Origin: Setophaga petechia
Lineage: Eukaryota; Chordata; Aves; Passeriformes; Parulidae
Assembly (NCBI GenBank): GCA_024362935.1
Contig: JANCRA010000115.1
Coordinates: 1,199,656-1,263,655 of the forward strand
Length of the DNA: 64,000 nt
Reading direction: 5' to 3'
In this document: positions 1 through 31,570 of the stretch, one piece after another
Position numbering within the stretch: the first letter of the stretch is position 1
Layout: each line of letters opens with the position of its first letter
Notes under the pieces: generated by a model
Databases searched by the model: none
Seen by the model: only the letters and a program-made list of their open reading frames with translations
What the model was told of the DNA's origin: nothing
Position numbers and translations under genes: made by a program

Positions 1-131
1 GGCAGCAGTTGAAATCCCTCCTTTAGGGAGGAAAATACTGAGGGAAATACTGAGCTCCTGGTGCTATGGAAGCACAGTTTCCATCACCCTGGAGGGTCAT
101 GGCTGGACCTTGAGGCTCTCTTTGCCCACAG

Positions 132-13470
<13,339 letters not shown>

Positions 13471-16364
13471 CAGGCAGGAATGCAGGAGGCCAGAGGACGG
13501 TGTGCAATATGTGTAAATAGGATATATAAATATATATATAAATATATATATATATACAGATATAAATATATATATTATATACAGATTTTAAGAGAAAAAA
13601 CAAGAAAAAAAAAAAGAAAAAAAAAGCCTAAAGAGGGGAAGGAGTGACCTCCAACACTGGCTGAACTGGAGGGGCTCTGGGAGTGTGGGGGGTGTGTGGG
13701 AGGGCTGTGCTCTCCCAGCACTGGGGTGTGCTTAGGGCCGTGCCCAGCTCTGCTCCCTGGGCCCGTGCTCCTCTGTAATATTCCTGTCTGTCTGTCTGTC
13801 TGTTCTGTTTTGTTGTCTCAAAGGGAAGCATCAGTGTGAGTGCCCCCCATCCCCTCCCCGTGCATGGAGCTCCCTGCTTTGCTCTGCTGTCCCCCAAGGG
13901 GACACTGTCACCCCCTCACCTGCTGCCTGCAGGGCTGGCAGTGGCTTTGGAGGGGAGGGGGAGCTGCTGTGGCTCTGTGGAGGGCAGATCCCCCTGGCAG
14001 GGCCCTCCTGGGAGCAGCAATTTGCTGTCAGGCTGGCTCAGAGAGCAGAGCACAGAGCTGCAATCCCTTCCACGACCCCCCTGTGCAGTGCCTGCCTCCC
14101 AGGTGGGTGTGACAGTGTGACAGTGTGACAGTGTCCCCTTCACCTGTCCTCTGCTTCCCCTGAGCCACCCCTGTGCTGCAGGTCTGCATTGGTGCTGGAA
14201 TCACCACCCAGTTTTAAACATAAAACCAAAATTAGGATTGATTTGCAAGCACTCCCACTACCCAGCTCAGCAAATCTCTCTCCTGTTTGTTCACCCAGCC
14301 CTTGTCTTGTCAAATCTGTGGGGGAAAAGCAACAGCTTCCTTTCCTTGCCTGGGATAAATTCACATAATTGTGTCTATGCAGCAACAGCCGTCACTGTGG
14401 ATATTTATGTGATGCATCTGTGGAGCAGCAAGGCTTCCAAAAATCCAGGAGAGGTCAGGAAGGGGCACAGGGACCAAGGGAGGGAAGGACAAAGGGCCCA
14501 TCAGAGGGTGGCAGGGCAGAGCTGGCTGTGAGGCACACACAGCGGCCCTGGAGGGCAGCCAGGTGCTGGAGCTGCACTCAAAGGCAGCCAATGTGCATTT
14601 TGTGCTCTTCTGGGGGATAATTCCAGGCTCCATTAGCAGCCAGGTGGGGAAGAGGGGCAGCTTGGCTGTGCTGTGCAATGCACAAACTCCCCTGGGACTG
14701 GAGTGGGGATCAGGCTGCTTCTTGGAGGGTTTAATGAAGGCTTTGGCCTCTTCCCCAGCCTGCTGGATGAGGGGAATGTGAGTCCCACTTCATCCAGCTC
14801 TGGGGTTTTTCCACCTTCTGAGTGGCAGGAGGGAGGCAGCTGCACATCCCCGGGTTGGAGATGACTCCTCTGTAGGAGGAGCTCCTCCTCTATGGGTGAG
14901 GCTCCTGCAGGATGAACAATTGGTCTCACACCATTCTGTAGCACAGAATATCCTCAGTGCAGCCTGAGGAAAACCCTCCAAGCTCCCACTCCCCAATGGA
15001 TGCAGGAGTCACCTGCTGATTCCTCCCCATGCCCCACACCAGATCCCATGTGCAGGAGCATGGGTGGAGCCAGGCTATCAAAAGGACATTTCAGACTGTG
15101 AAGGCAAGCTCCAGCTGGGGAAAACCAGAGAGCAATGGCTATTTATGACTATTTATTTAATTTAATGCTGCTGACTACTGTACTGCTCCCTGGCTGTGTT
15201 TCCAGGGAGGCTGCTGAAATGGCTGCTGTACCATGAAACTGAGGTGCTAGGGCCTGGGAAGGGATTTCTGGGGCTCATTTTCCCCACTGTGACTTGCCAG
15301 ACTGTCCCAGAGTCCCCATTCTCCCTCTCACTCACTCCCACAATCACCAAGCACACAGAATTCTCCTGCTGCTGGGATTTCCCTCTTCTAGAATTGAATT
15401 TTCAGGCTCCAAGCAGGAGACACAGAGGAAGCCCTGGGATCCAGGAGAGAGCACACTGAAAAGGGAACCTGGAATGTGGGATCTCCTCCATCCACCTGGG
15501 GACAGAGAAAGTCACAGATAACTGCTGCTGATCAGTGTTTGTTGCTCACATTCTCCCTGTTAGGGAGACAAGGAATCCTTTTTCTCACCCTAAATCCTTC
15601 CTCCTGTGCAGATTCCAGCTGCAGGCTCAGGATGTTCCCTCAGGCTGGGCCCCAGAGACAGAACTATTTAAAATCACTGCTGAAAATCACTGTTTAGAGC
15701 TCTGTTAATCAGGCCAGGCAGCTGTAGCAATCTCACATTGCTATTTGTCCTACCTGCACATTAAAGTGTTTTTTTTTTAATTGACACCTATCATGGCACT
15801 CAGCAATGTGAAATCCTTCAGTGGGAGCACAAGGGCACCAAGCAGAACCTGTCCCTCACACTGAGGGATGTTTCTCTTTGAGGCCTCAGGGATTTTGGTT
15901 TTTTCCAGTTATTTCTTTTTCCCACTTGGCAGCCTTGGAGTTGGATGGGATTCACAATCTTGTTTTGCCTCTTAATCTCTCCCAATAGTGATAAAAAGGG
16001 GAAAAGCAAGGTTTTAAGGCACTAAGGGTGAGGGTTTAGAGAAAACCTTGGAGTGTTCTCACTCCTCTGGAGAGCTGGGACAGGAATCAGCTGCCCCTGA
16101 GCAGCCCCAAACCCCATGACAGGTTCATTCCTGCTGGATTCAGTTTGGGGTTCCATTTCCTGGAGGGATCAGTGACACTTCCTAGGAGTGAGAGGCCTGA
16201 GTGATGTTACAGAGGGTGGTGCTTCCCCAGCACTCACAGCCAGCCAGGGTTTGGCTTCTCCCCTTGCTCACTCACCAGAAACCCCCCTGGATTCTTTGCA
16301 GGTGCATTTCCCCTCCCAGCCTGACCCTTCCACCTGCACAGCTGCTGGGCTTTGGTTTGCAGGA

Positions 16365-16630
16365 GCTGAACAACCACCAAAACAGCGATTTTTTAATTTA
16401 TTATTTTCATTTTTAAAAGGCATTTCCCCAGCCAAGCATGCACAAGCAATGCCAACAACTTATAGCCTAATTCCTTCCAAGGAAGATGCTTTTGGTTTGA
16501 TTTGCAGGAGCTGAACAACCACCAAAACAGCGATTTTTAAATTATTTTCATTTTTTAAAAGGCATTTCCCCAGCCAAGCATGCACAAGCAATGCCAACAG
16601 CTTGGAGCCTAATTCCTGCCAAGGAAGATG
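16365..16630. repeat. ~140-bp tandem duplication
   Basis: Two adjacent near-identical copies, each with ttgcaggagctgaacaacca, gccaagcatgcacaagcaat and aattccttccaaggaagatg-like blocks. Within the probable GRAMD1B 3' UTR. Confidence 0.95.
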
Positions 16631-17939
16631 CTTCCTGTTGGGAGGAGGGGGTTCTGATCCACCAGTTTGTGACACAAACCTTGGCACAACCTCACCCCTG
16701 ATAAATACACACCTAATCTTAGCTTATCTTAGAGTTCTGGCAGCTGGATTTGAGTCCTGGATCAGTGCAGCCAGGCATTCCCAGAGTGGATACCAGACAT
16801 TTCTGCCTGTGAAGCCTCTGAGGGACCAAAAACCAGATGGAGCTGCCCAAGGCAGGGGCACTGCTGGGCCTGCACCCTGCAGAGAGTGAATATGGGAGAA
16901 GAAAAGGCAGAGAGGCACCTGCAGTGGCAGGAGCTGCTGGGGGTTAACAGGATAAGGAGCTTTTTGGGTGCTCTGCACTCCAGGCACTCCTCAGTCACCA
17001 AACTGTGCTGTGAACTCAAACTGGCTGATCCTGGCTTGTGTCTGAGCCCTTCCTGCCTCCCTGGAGTCCTTTGGGAGAGGAGAGGAGAGGCACAGGCCTT
17101 GGCTGTCCCCTGAGCTGCCTGTGTGACACAGGGGCTGCATTTACCTCTGGCTGCTGGGTGACACCTGACCCTGCTTTTGGATGCTTCTGAACCACAAAAT
17201 TTAGGCCCAGTAATGTCTCTAGTGCAGGATGACCCTGGGCTGGGAGAGAAAAGGTCTCAAAGCACAAGGCTTTGGTGGATTTGGGGCCCTGAAGGGACAA
17301 AGCTGCCTCTGAGATAACGGGGCAGGTGTTGGGAGATCCCTCTAGGAATGCTAATCCTGGAATGCTAATCCTTGTCCTTATCAGACAGCTTCAGCAGCTC
17401 ACCTGGGTGTAGATAAGGACAGACTTTTCAGCCTCCTTGGCTCCTCAGCACTGTCCTGGCAGTGACATAACAGTCTGTTCTTACCTTTATGCAACAAGGT
17501 AGAAATTTCTTTTCCAGAGAGTGGCTGGAGACACTTTGGGTCAGGGCACTGGAGACCTTTTGGATTTGCTCTGGTGTGCTGCAGCAGCTGTTCTCCCCAG
17601 GAGCACAGAAACAAACTCCTGATTTCCGCTGGAACCATCTGGTTCCACATTACACAGAAAATCAGTCTTAAAATCAGTGTTCAAAGCAGCAGGGCCTGGC
17701 TCAGGGGGGCAGCTCTGTCCTGTGTGCCCAGGAGCTGCTGCCACCCCCAGCTCCTGACAGATGAGTGCTTTGTGCACTGCCTGCTCAGCTCCAAGGGGCT
17801 CTGCCCCTGCCACAGCCCATGGCACAGCCCCCTGGCTCTGCATTTGTCTTTTCAGCCTCAGCACCACTCAAAATACCTGGCAGGGGCTGGCTGAAAACAC
17901 AGCTCAGAACAGAGACCCTGGAACCAAAGCTCCAAGGGA

Positions 17940-19430
17940 AGTGGCTCACAGAACACCAGGGTGGCTCCTGTGCTCTCTGAGCTCACAGAACATTTGTGCC
18001 AGGGTGGTTCCTGTGCTAATTTCCAGCCTGTTCCCCTCTCAACATGCTCTGGTCTCTGTGGCTCACAGAACACCTGTGCCAGGGTGATTCCTGTGCTTTT
18101 TGAGCTTTGTAGCTCCCAGAGCACCTGTGCCAGGATGGCTCCTTTGCTGATTTTCAGTCTGTTCCCCTCTGGACATGCTTTGAGCTCTGTGGTTCCCAAA
18201 GCACTTGTGCCAGGGTGATTCCTGTGCTCTCTGATCTCTGTGGCTCACAGAACACCTGTGCCAGGGTGGCTCCTGTGCTGATTTTCAGTTTGTTCCCCAC
18301 TGGACATGCTCTGATCTCTGTGGCTCACAGAACACCGTACCAGAGTGGTTCCTGTGCTCTCTGAGCTCACAGAACCCCTGTGCCAGGATGGTTCCTGTGC
18401 TGATTTTCAGTCTGTTCCCCTCTAGACATGCTCTGAGCTCTGTGGCTCACAGAGCACCTCTGCCAGGGTGGTTCCTGTGTTCTCTGAGCTCTGTAGCTCA
18501 CAGAACATTTGTGCCAGGGTGGTTCCTGTGCTGATTTTCAGTCTGTTCCCCGCTGGACATGCTTTGAGCTCTGTGGCTCACAAAGCACTTGTGCCAGAGT
18601 GGTTCCTGTGCTCTCTGATCTCTGTGGCTCACAGGGCACCTGTTCCAGAATGATTCCTGTGCTGATTTTCAGCCTGTTCCCCCTTAGACATGCTCTGAGC
18701 TCTGTGACTCACAGAAGACCTGTGCCAGGGTTGTTCCTGTGCTGATTTTCCAGCCTGTTCTCCACTGGACATGCTTTGAGCTCTGTAGCTCACAGAGCAC
18801 TTGTGCCAGGGTGGTTCCTATTTAGATTTTCAGTCTGTTCCCCTCTCAACATGCTCTGGTCTCTGTGGCTCACAGAACACCTGTGCCAGAGTGGTTCCTG
18901 TGCTCTCTGATCTCTGTGGCTCACAGAGTGCCGGGGTGATTCCTGTGCTTTTTGAGCTTTGTAGCTCCCAGAGCACCTGTGCCAGGATGGCTCCTTTGCT
19001 GATTTTCAGTCTGTTCCCCTCTGGACATGCTTTGAGCTCTGTGGTTCCCAAAGCACTTGTGCCAGAGTGGTTTCTGTGCTCCCTGATCTCTGTGGCTCAC
19101 AGAACACCTCTGCCAGGGTGGTTCCTGTGCTCTCTGAGCTCTCTGAGTTCACAGAACATTTGTGCCAGGGTGGTTCCTGTGCTGATTTTCAGTCTGTTCC
19201 CCACTGGACATGCTTTGAGCTCTGTGGCTCACAGAACACCTGTGCCCGGGTGGTTCCTGTGCTAATTTTCAGTCTGTTCCCCTCTGGACATGCTCTGATC
19301 TCTGTGGCTCACAGAACACCTGTGCCAGGGTGGTTCCTGTGCTCTCTGAGCTCACAGAACCCCTGTGCCAGGGTGGTTCCTGTGCTGATTTTCAGTCTGT
19401 TCCCCACCAGACATGCTGTGATCCCTGTGC
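17940..19430. repeat. 1.5-kb complex minisatellite
   Basis: Alternating modules of ctcacagaacacctgtgcca, gggtggttcctgtgctgatt, ttcagtctgttcccctctgg and acatgctctgagctctgtgg. Units are about 65-140 bp because modules are gained and lost. Lies in the probable GRAMD1B 3' UTR. Confidence 0.95.
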
Positions 19431-20284
19431 TTTGCAGTCTCTCCAGCACGAGTCTCTCTGTGCCATAAATCCTCTCTTTTCCCACATGTGCACACTGGCC
19501 AAACACTCTCGTGTCTTGGGTGACTGTGATCAAGGCCATTCCCTGATCTTGGCAGCCAGCATGGGCTTCTCTTAGCATGGATCCACGGCATGCCATGCCC
19601 CCCTCCTCTCCCACACGTTTTGCAGTGCTTGCTATGGCTTTTCCCTGTCCCCCCCACCTCTGCTGCTGGACAATCATTACCTGTGTCATAGATGGTCTGA
19701 CCTGGTGCTGTCCCTGCCTGCCTTCCCCTCCTGCAGTCTGTATGCTCTTCAAGTGAATGTGTTTTATTTTATTTTATTTTAATTTTTTTTTTTCAGTAGG
19801 GAAAAGGACTTCCTTCTGCTGAAGGAGTTATATTTGCACATGGCTCGGGGGGTTCCTCCTCTGGCCGTTTCTGTTACCTCACTCATTTAGGCCAATTCCA
19901 TTGCTAACGTTCAAGGCCACCTTCCCTGACCCCAAACCCTGAGAGTAGGTAGGGAATGAACCCCAGTGTGCAGCTCGGGGTCTGGAGCTGCCCAGTGGAA
20001 TTGGGATTTGGGGGAGCAGCTCATACAGCTCCATCCAGCAGGGAGGTGGAGCCTGTGCCATGCACGTCATCCCCATCTCCACATTCTCACCTCCTGGGAA
20101 ATGGCCCTTGGGGAGCAGGGATGGAGGCACTGACCTGGCTCTGGGCTGGATGTGGAGGGAGGGAAGAGCAGCAGAGCAGTGGCAGCACCACAACCTCCCA
20201 CGGGCAGCCTGGGACATCACCATTCCTGTGGGATTTCATCTCCCACCACGTGCTCCAGGGCTGGAGAAAGCTGCTAAAACCCTG

Positions 20285-20430
20285 GGGCGTGTTCTCCCCA
20301 CCCGGGTTTTGTTCTCCCCACCTGGGTTTTGTTCTCCCCACCCGGGTTTTGTTCTCCCCACCCGGGTTTTGTTCTCCCCATCTGGGTTTTGTTCTCCCCA
20401 CCTGGGTTTTGTTCTCCCCACCCTGGTCCT
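20285..20430. repeat. 20-bp tandem repeat, ~7 copies
   Basis: Near-perfect copies of gttctccccacccgggtttt, with variants at two positions. Within the probable GRAMD1B 3' UTR. Confidence 0.97.
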
Positions 20431-20623
20431 GCAGTTCCTGTGATGATGGACGAGGCTCTGCTCTCCTCAGCACGGCACAGGAGCAGCTCCTACAACCACC
20501 ACAGGCACCTGTTCCCTGCTGGAATCCCCTCCAGAGCCAGGGGGCTGATGGCTGAGGTGGCTCTGGGGTGGCTGGGGGAAGGATTGTGGGTTTGTTTTAG
20601 GACTTGTCCCGACTGTCAGAAAC

Positions 20624-20640
20624 TTTGCGCTGTGCGCAAA
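20624..20640 (+). promoter_or_regulatory. Perfect 7-bp stem hairpin near GRAMD1B 3' end
   Basis: tttgcgc and gcgcaaa arms are separated by tgt, immediately followed by an A-rich run. About 145 bp upstream of the poly(A) candidate. Function unknown. Confidence 0.4.
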
Positions 20641-20782
20641 ACAAAAGAAAACAAAACATGAAACAAAAACAAAACCAACCCGCGGTTCAAAGCGATACTG
20701 GAACGTGCTGGAATGTAGGAATTGTACAGGCTCTGCAGCCAAACTCTGTGTAAGTAGTTAGTACCATGGAAGTACGGTATCA

Positions 20783-20788
20783 ATTAAA
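20783..20788 (+). terminator. GRAMD1B: Candidate GRAMD1B poly(A) signal ATTAAA
   Basis: ATTAAA with a GT/T-rich stretch (gtggctcttggttcttttta) 20-40 bp downstream, consistent with cleavage near 20805. Confidence 0.5.
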
Positions 20789-20805
20789 AAATCTATCCAA
20801 CAACC

Positions 20806-23484
20806 AGCGTGGCTCTTGGTTCTTTTTATTGTCCTGCCTGTTCCAGAGTCTCCTCATTCCAAACACACAGAGTCTTTGTCAGGACCATCTCTTCCAGGTC
20901 TGGAAAAATCACCAATTTTTTTATTATTATTCTATTTTTCCCTGCAAGATTCTTGAGCAGAACTTTGCACCCCATTTCCTCCTGCTTGGAGCACCACATG
21001 GCAATGGTCACCTCTGTCTGCAGGAACTGCAAAAGTGAAAGATTTGTCCAAAAAAAAAAAGCATCCAGAAGATGCCTGTGGGATTCAGGGAGGTGCAAGA
21101 CAAGGGGATGGCCTTTCTTTACCACCTGAGGTAGCTCTCAAGAAGTTCTTGGGTTCACTCCTGTTTTGGTTTAACAGTATGACACCAGAGGGTTGTCTGT
21201 GGCTCACAGGGACTGAGGAGCAGAGCTGGAGTTGTGTCCTAAAATTCACCTAAAATGGTCTCAGAGCTGTGGGCAGTGCTGGAAACCCCAGAGTTACAAC
21301 TCAGTCCCTCCTCTGTTGAGTTCAGGATTCTGCCAAGCAAACTGGGATAGGGAAAAAGATGGCATCCAGCTGAATATTCTTGGATATTCTTTTGGATATC
21401 CCTTTTGGATATCAGGATTTTGGGAACCAGTGCCCAGACTTGAATGTGCTTCATCTGGAATTGTGCTCCCCTTGCCAGGCTTGGCTCTGGGCTTGGGAGC
21501 AATCCTACTACCAAGACTGCACTGGAGTAGTTGACTGCAGTTGACACCCACTCTAAAAAAAGGGTTTTGAGCAAGTGCCAGCTGGAAATCTGGCCTGAGC
21601 CTGCCTTACAAATGGGGTAATTTCTGTGATTTTTAGCCAGCACATAAAAAGCAGCAGAACAAAGCAGAGGGGATCCCGTGGGTGGGTGGGAGCATGCCTG
21701 GAGTCAGGAGCACTTGGAGCTACTTTACAAACGGAGCAGAATTTGTCAACTCTGGGAAAGCAGCACAGGCTCCACTGCAGCAGGGATGTCACAGCTCTGC
21801 CATGCAACAAACCCAAACCTTCCCCACATGGTTTACAGCACAATTCCACCCTGGCCAGTGGTTCTGCCTTTTCCTCCCTTCCAGTCCCTGCTGTTGAGCT
21901 CAACTGATTTGAAGGGCGGAAAACAAATTTTTATTCTGCTTAACCCTCAGAAAAGGTAAGTTTTCATAGGAAAGATGGAATTTCCAGGGTGATTTCTGGG
22001 CACCAGAAGATCATTTAGGATTAATCCAGACTATTTATACTGGTGATTAATTACCTCAAGAGAGAATTAGGATTAACTGGGAAAAGTGGGTGTTTTCTGT
22101 CCATCCCTCTAGATGGTGCTGCTACAGCACCAGAGAACCATCACAGTTACAAAACTACAACCATTTTACTAAGCTGTGAGGGGTTTGCATCCTATTTATT
22201 TCTCCTGCCTACCAGCATGGGGCTGCCTTCCTTTTTGGGGTTTCCCAGCAAAAGGTGCATCCCCTACCTTGTCCTGCTGCCTTGCCAGCTGTTGCAGGTT
22301 CTTCCTGCTGTGCCAGGCAGGTGCAAGGGAATGAGGGCTTTGACACTTGATAAATGAGAGGGACACAGGGGATTCTTATACTTACATGATCCTGCTTCCC
22401 AAAGCAGGAATACTTCATGGTCTGTATTCTCAATTCCCTCCAGAAGAGAGTGTGAGCATGACACAGAGACCTGTCCTTCCTACTATACATTTCCAGTTTT
22501 AGTGCATTACAGTCCTCACCCTACTCTGCTTGTGCATGGACAGCCTAAAATCCAGAGTGACTTCATTAATTAATTAAATTCTTCCTGTTTTAACACCAAG
22601 AAAACTGCTTGGGCCACAGTATGTGGTGGAATAACCCCCTAAGAGATCCTTGTTCACACTCCTGCAGCTCAGAGCAGCGTGCCATACATACCCTTAACCT
22701 CTGCAGTGGAGAAGTAGCACATTTAGCAAATAAAGGTGGTGGTGAGAGCAGCTAAGAAGTGACAGGTGACATTTACAAAGCCATTGAGGTGATGGTGGGA
22801 CTGAAGGTCGGGGAGGAGCCGTGCTGCCCACACCCTTTTGCTCAGCATGCTTCCTCAGAGGAGTCCTTCAGCACTGGGCTGGCAGCTCAGGTGGGTCACA
22901 GGACCAAAGTCAAGGCTGTACAGAGTCCAAGGCAAATGGAAGAGAATTTACACTTCCCCCTGTTCCTCCTGACGGCGCAGAGCTCCCCTCAAAGCTGGCT
23001 GGTGTGGCATGGTCCTTCTGCCTGCAGAGCCCCTGCAAGGGAGACAATTCCTCTTGGAGCTCACAGGGGTGAGGATGGAGTTAGCACAGGAACTGACCAG
23101 AGGTGAACGAGAGGGTAAAAGATCCGGATTTTAATCTGTAGCACACAAATTCCTTCCTAGAACGTGTTTCCTTTGGAGATAGAGCCCTTACAGTTGCCTT
23201 TGTGTGGGGGAATGTGAAGATTCCCAACTCCACAGCAAAAGGTAAAGGAGGCATAAATACATTGCGGCCTGTGTTGGTTTGGGGGGTCAAGCAATACAAG
23301 CACACCCCACGCCTAAAGACACCTGTGTGGCTTCTAAGGTCACTGGGGAAGCTCTAGGGGAGCACAGCCACGCTCCAGGAGTCTCCAGCCCCACCACAAG
23401 GAAGCTGAGGGGTGGACAGACACAAGGAGTGACCAGTTCTCCATGACCCACCTTGGTGCCGTTCACTGCGCTGCCTCCCCTCTG
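20806..23484 (-). other. SCN3B: Probable SCN3B 3' UTR
   Basis: Gene-free stretch between the SCN3B stop codon and the minus-strand poly(A) candidate at 20825. Mostly unique sequence without arrays. Length of ~2.7 kb fits the long 3' UTR known for SCN3B. The distal end is inferred, and use of 22195 would give ~1.3 kb. Confidence 0.45.
20825..20830 (-). terminator. SCN3B: Candidate SCN3B poly(A) signal AATAAA
   Basis: Reverse-strand AATAAA followed on that strand by gctggttgttgg and a T run, a plausible downstream element. Alternative minus-strand AATAAA hexamers lie at 22195-22200 and 21930-21935. Confidence 0.45.
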
Positions 23485-30789
<7,305 letters not shown>

Positions 30790-31570
30790 TGTTCGGAGCC
30801 GGGCCGGCGCTCAGGCTCCTCGGCAGGATCCTCTCGGATGCTCTCAGATCCTCTCGGATGCTCTCAGATCCTCTCGGATGCTCTCAGATGCTCTTCCCCC
30901 GCTCGCCGCGCTCCCGGCGCAACAGGATGCCGGGCGGGCGCGGTCCGGGGGCTGCGCTCGGCCGCGGGGGCGGCAGCACCACGGACAGAGCCCGAGCCCG
31001 AGCCCGGAGCCTGCACGGAGCCTGAGCCCGGAGCCCGAGCCCGGAACCTGCACAGAGCCTGAACCCGGAGCCTGAACGGAACCCGAGCCCGGAACCTGAA
31101 CAGAGACCGAACCCGGAGCCTGAACGGGGCCCGAGCCCGGAGCCTGCACGGAACCCGAGCCCGGACAGCTCCGCGGCTCCGCGGGCGCGGCCGGCGCTGC
31201 GCAGGGCGCGGGCGGAGCGGAGCGGGAGCAGCGTTAGATCAGCAGCAGCCTTGGATCATCATCATCATCATCACCACCATCATTAGCAGCAGCAGCAGCG
31301 GCGGCAGCAGCAGCAGCAGGTGCCCCGCGCCGGGAGCGGCTCCGCGGGGCGCGGCCGCGGCGCTTTTGTTGCTCGGGCTGCGGAGCGCAGCGCCCGGCAG
31401 GGAGGATGCTTAGGAGGATGCCTGGGAGGATGCCTGGGAGGATGCCGAGGATGCTGGAGCAGCCCGGGCGGGGGGCACGGCCGGCACATGCGCGGCCGCC
31501 TCCCCCGGCCCCTCCCGGCTCAGCGCAAGCAGCCCCGGGCTCCGGTGGTCCCAGCGCCCAGCTCGGCTGG

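Larger units (their letters stand above)
13471..20805 (+). other. GRAMD1B: Probable GRAMD1B 3' UTR (long)
   Basis: No further coding exon is seen between the stop and the poly(A) candidate ATTAAA at 20783-20788, which is followed by a GT/T-rich downstream region. It would be a ~7.3-kb 3' UTR. Its last ~200 bp look like unique sequence (tggaacgtgctggaatgtag). It contains a 145-bp duplication, a large minisatellite and a 20-bp array. Extent is inferred. Earlier sites such as attaaa at about 15762 could be used. Confidence 0.5.
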
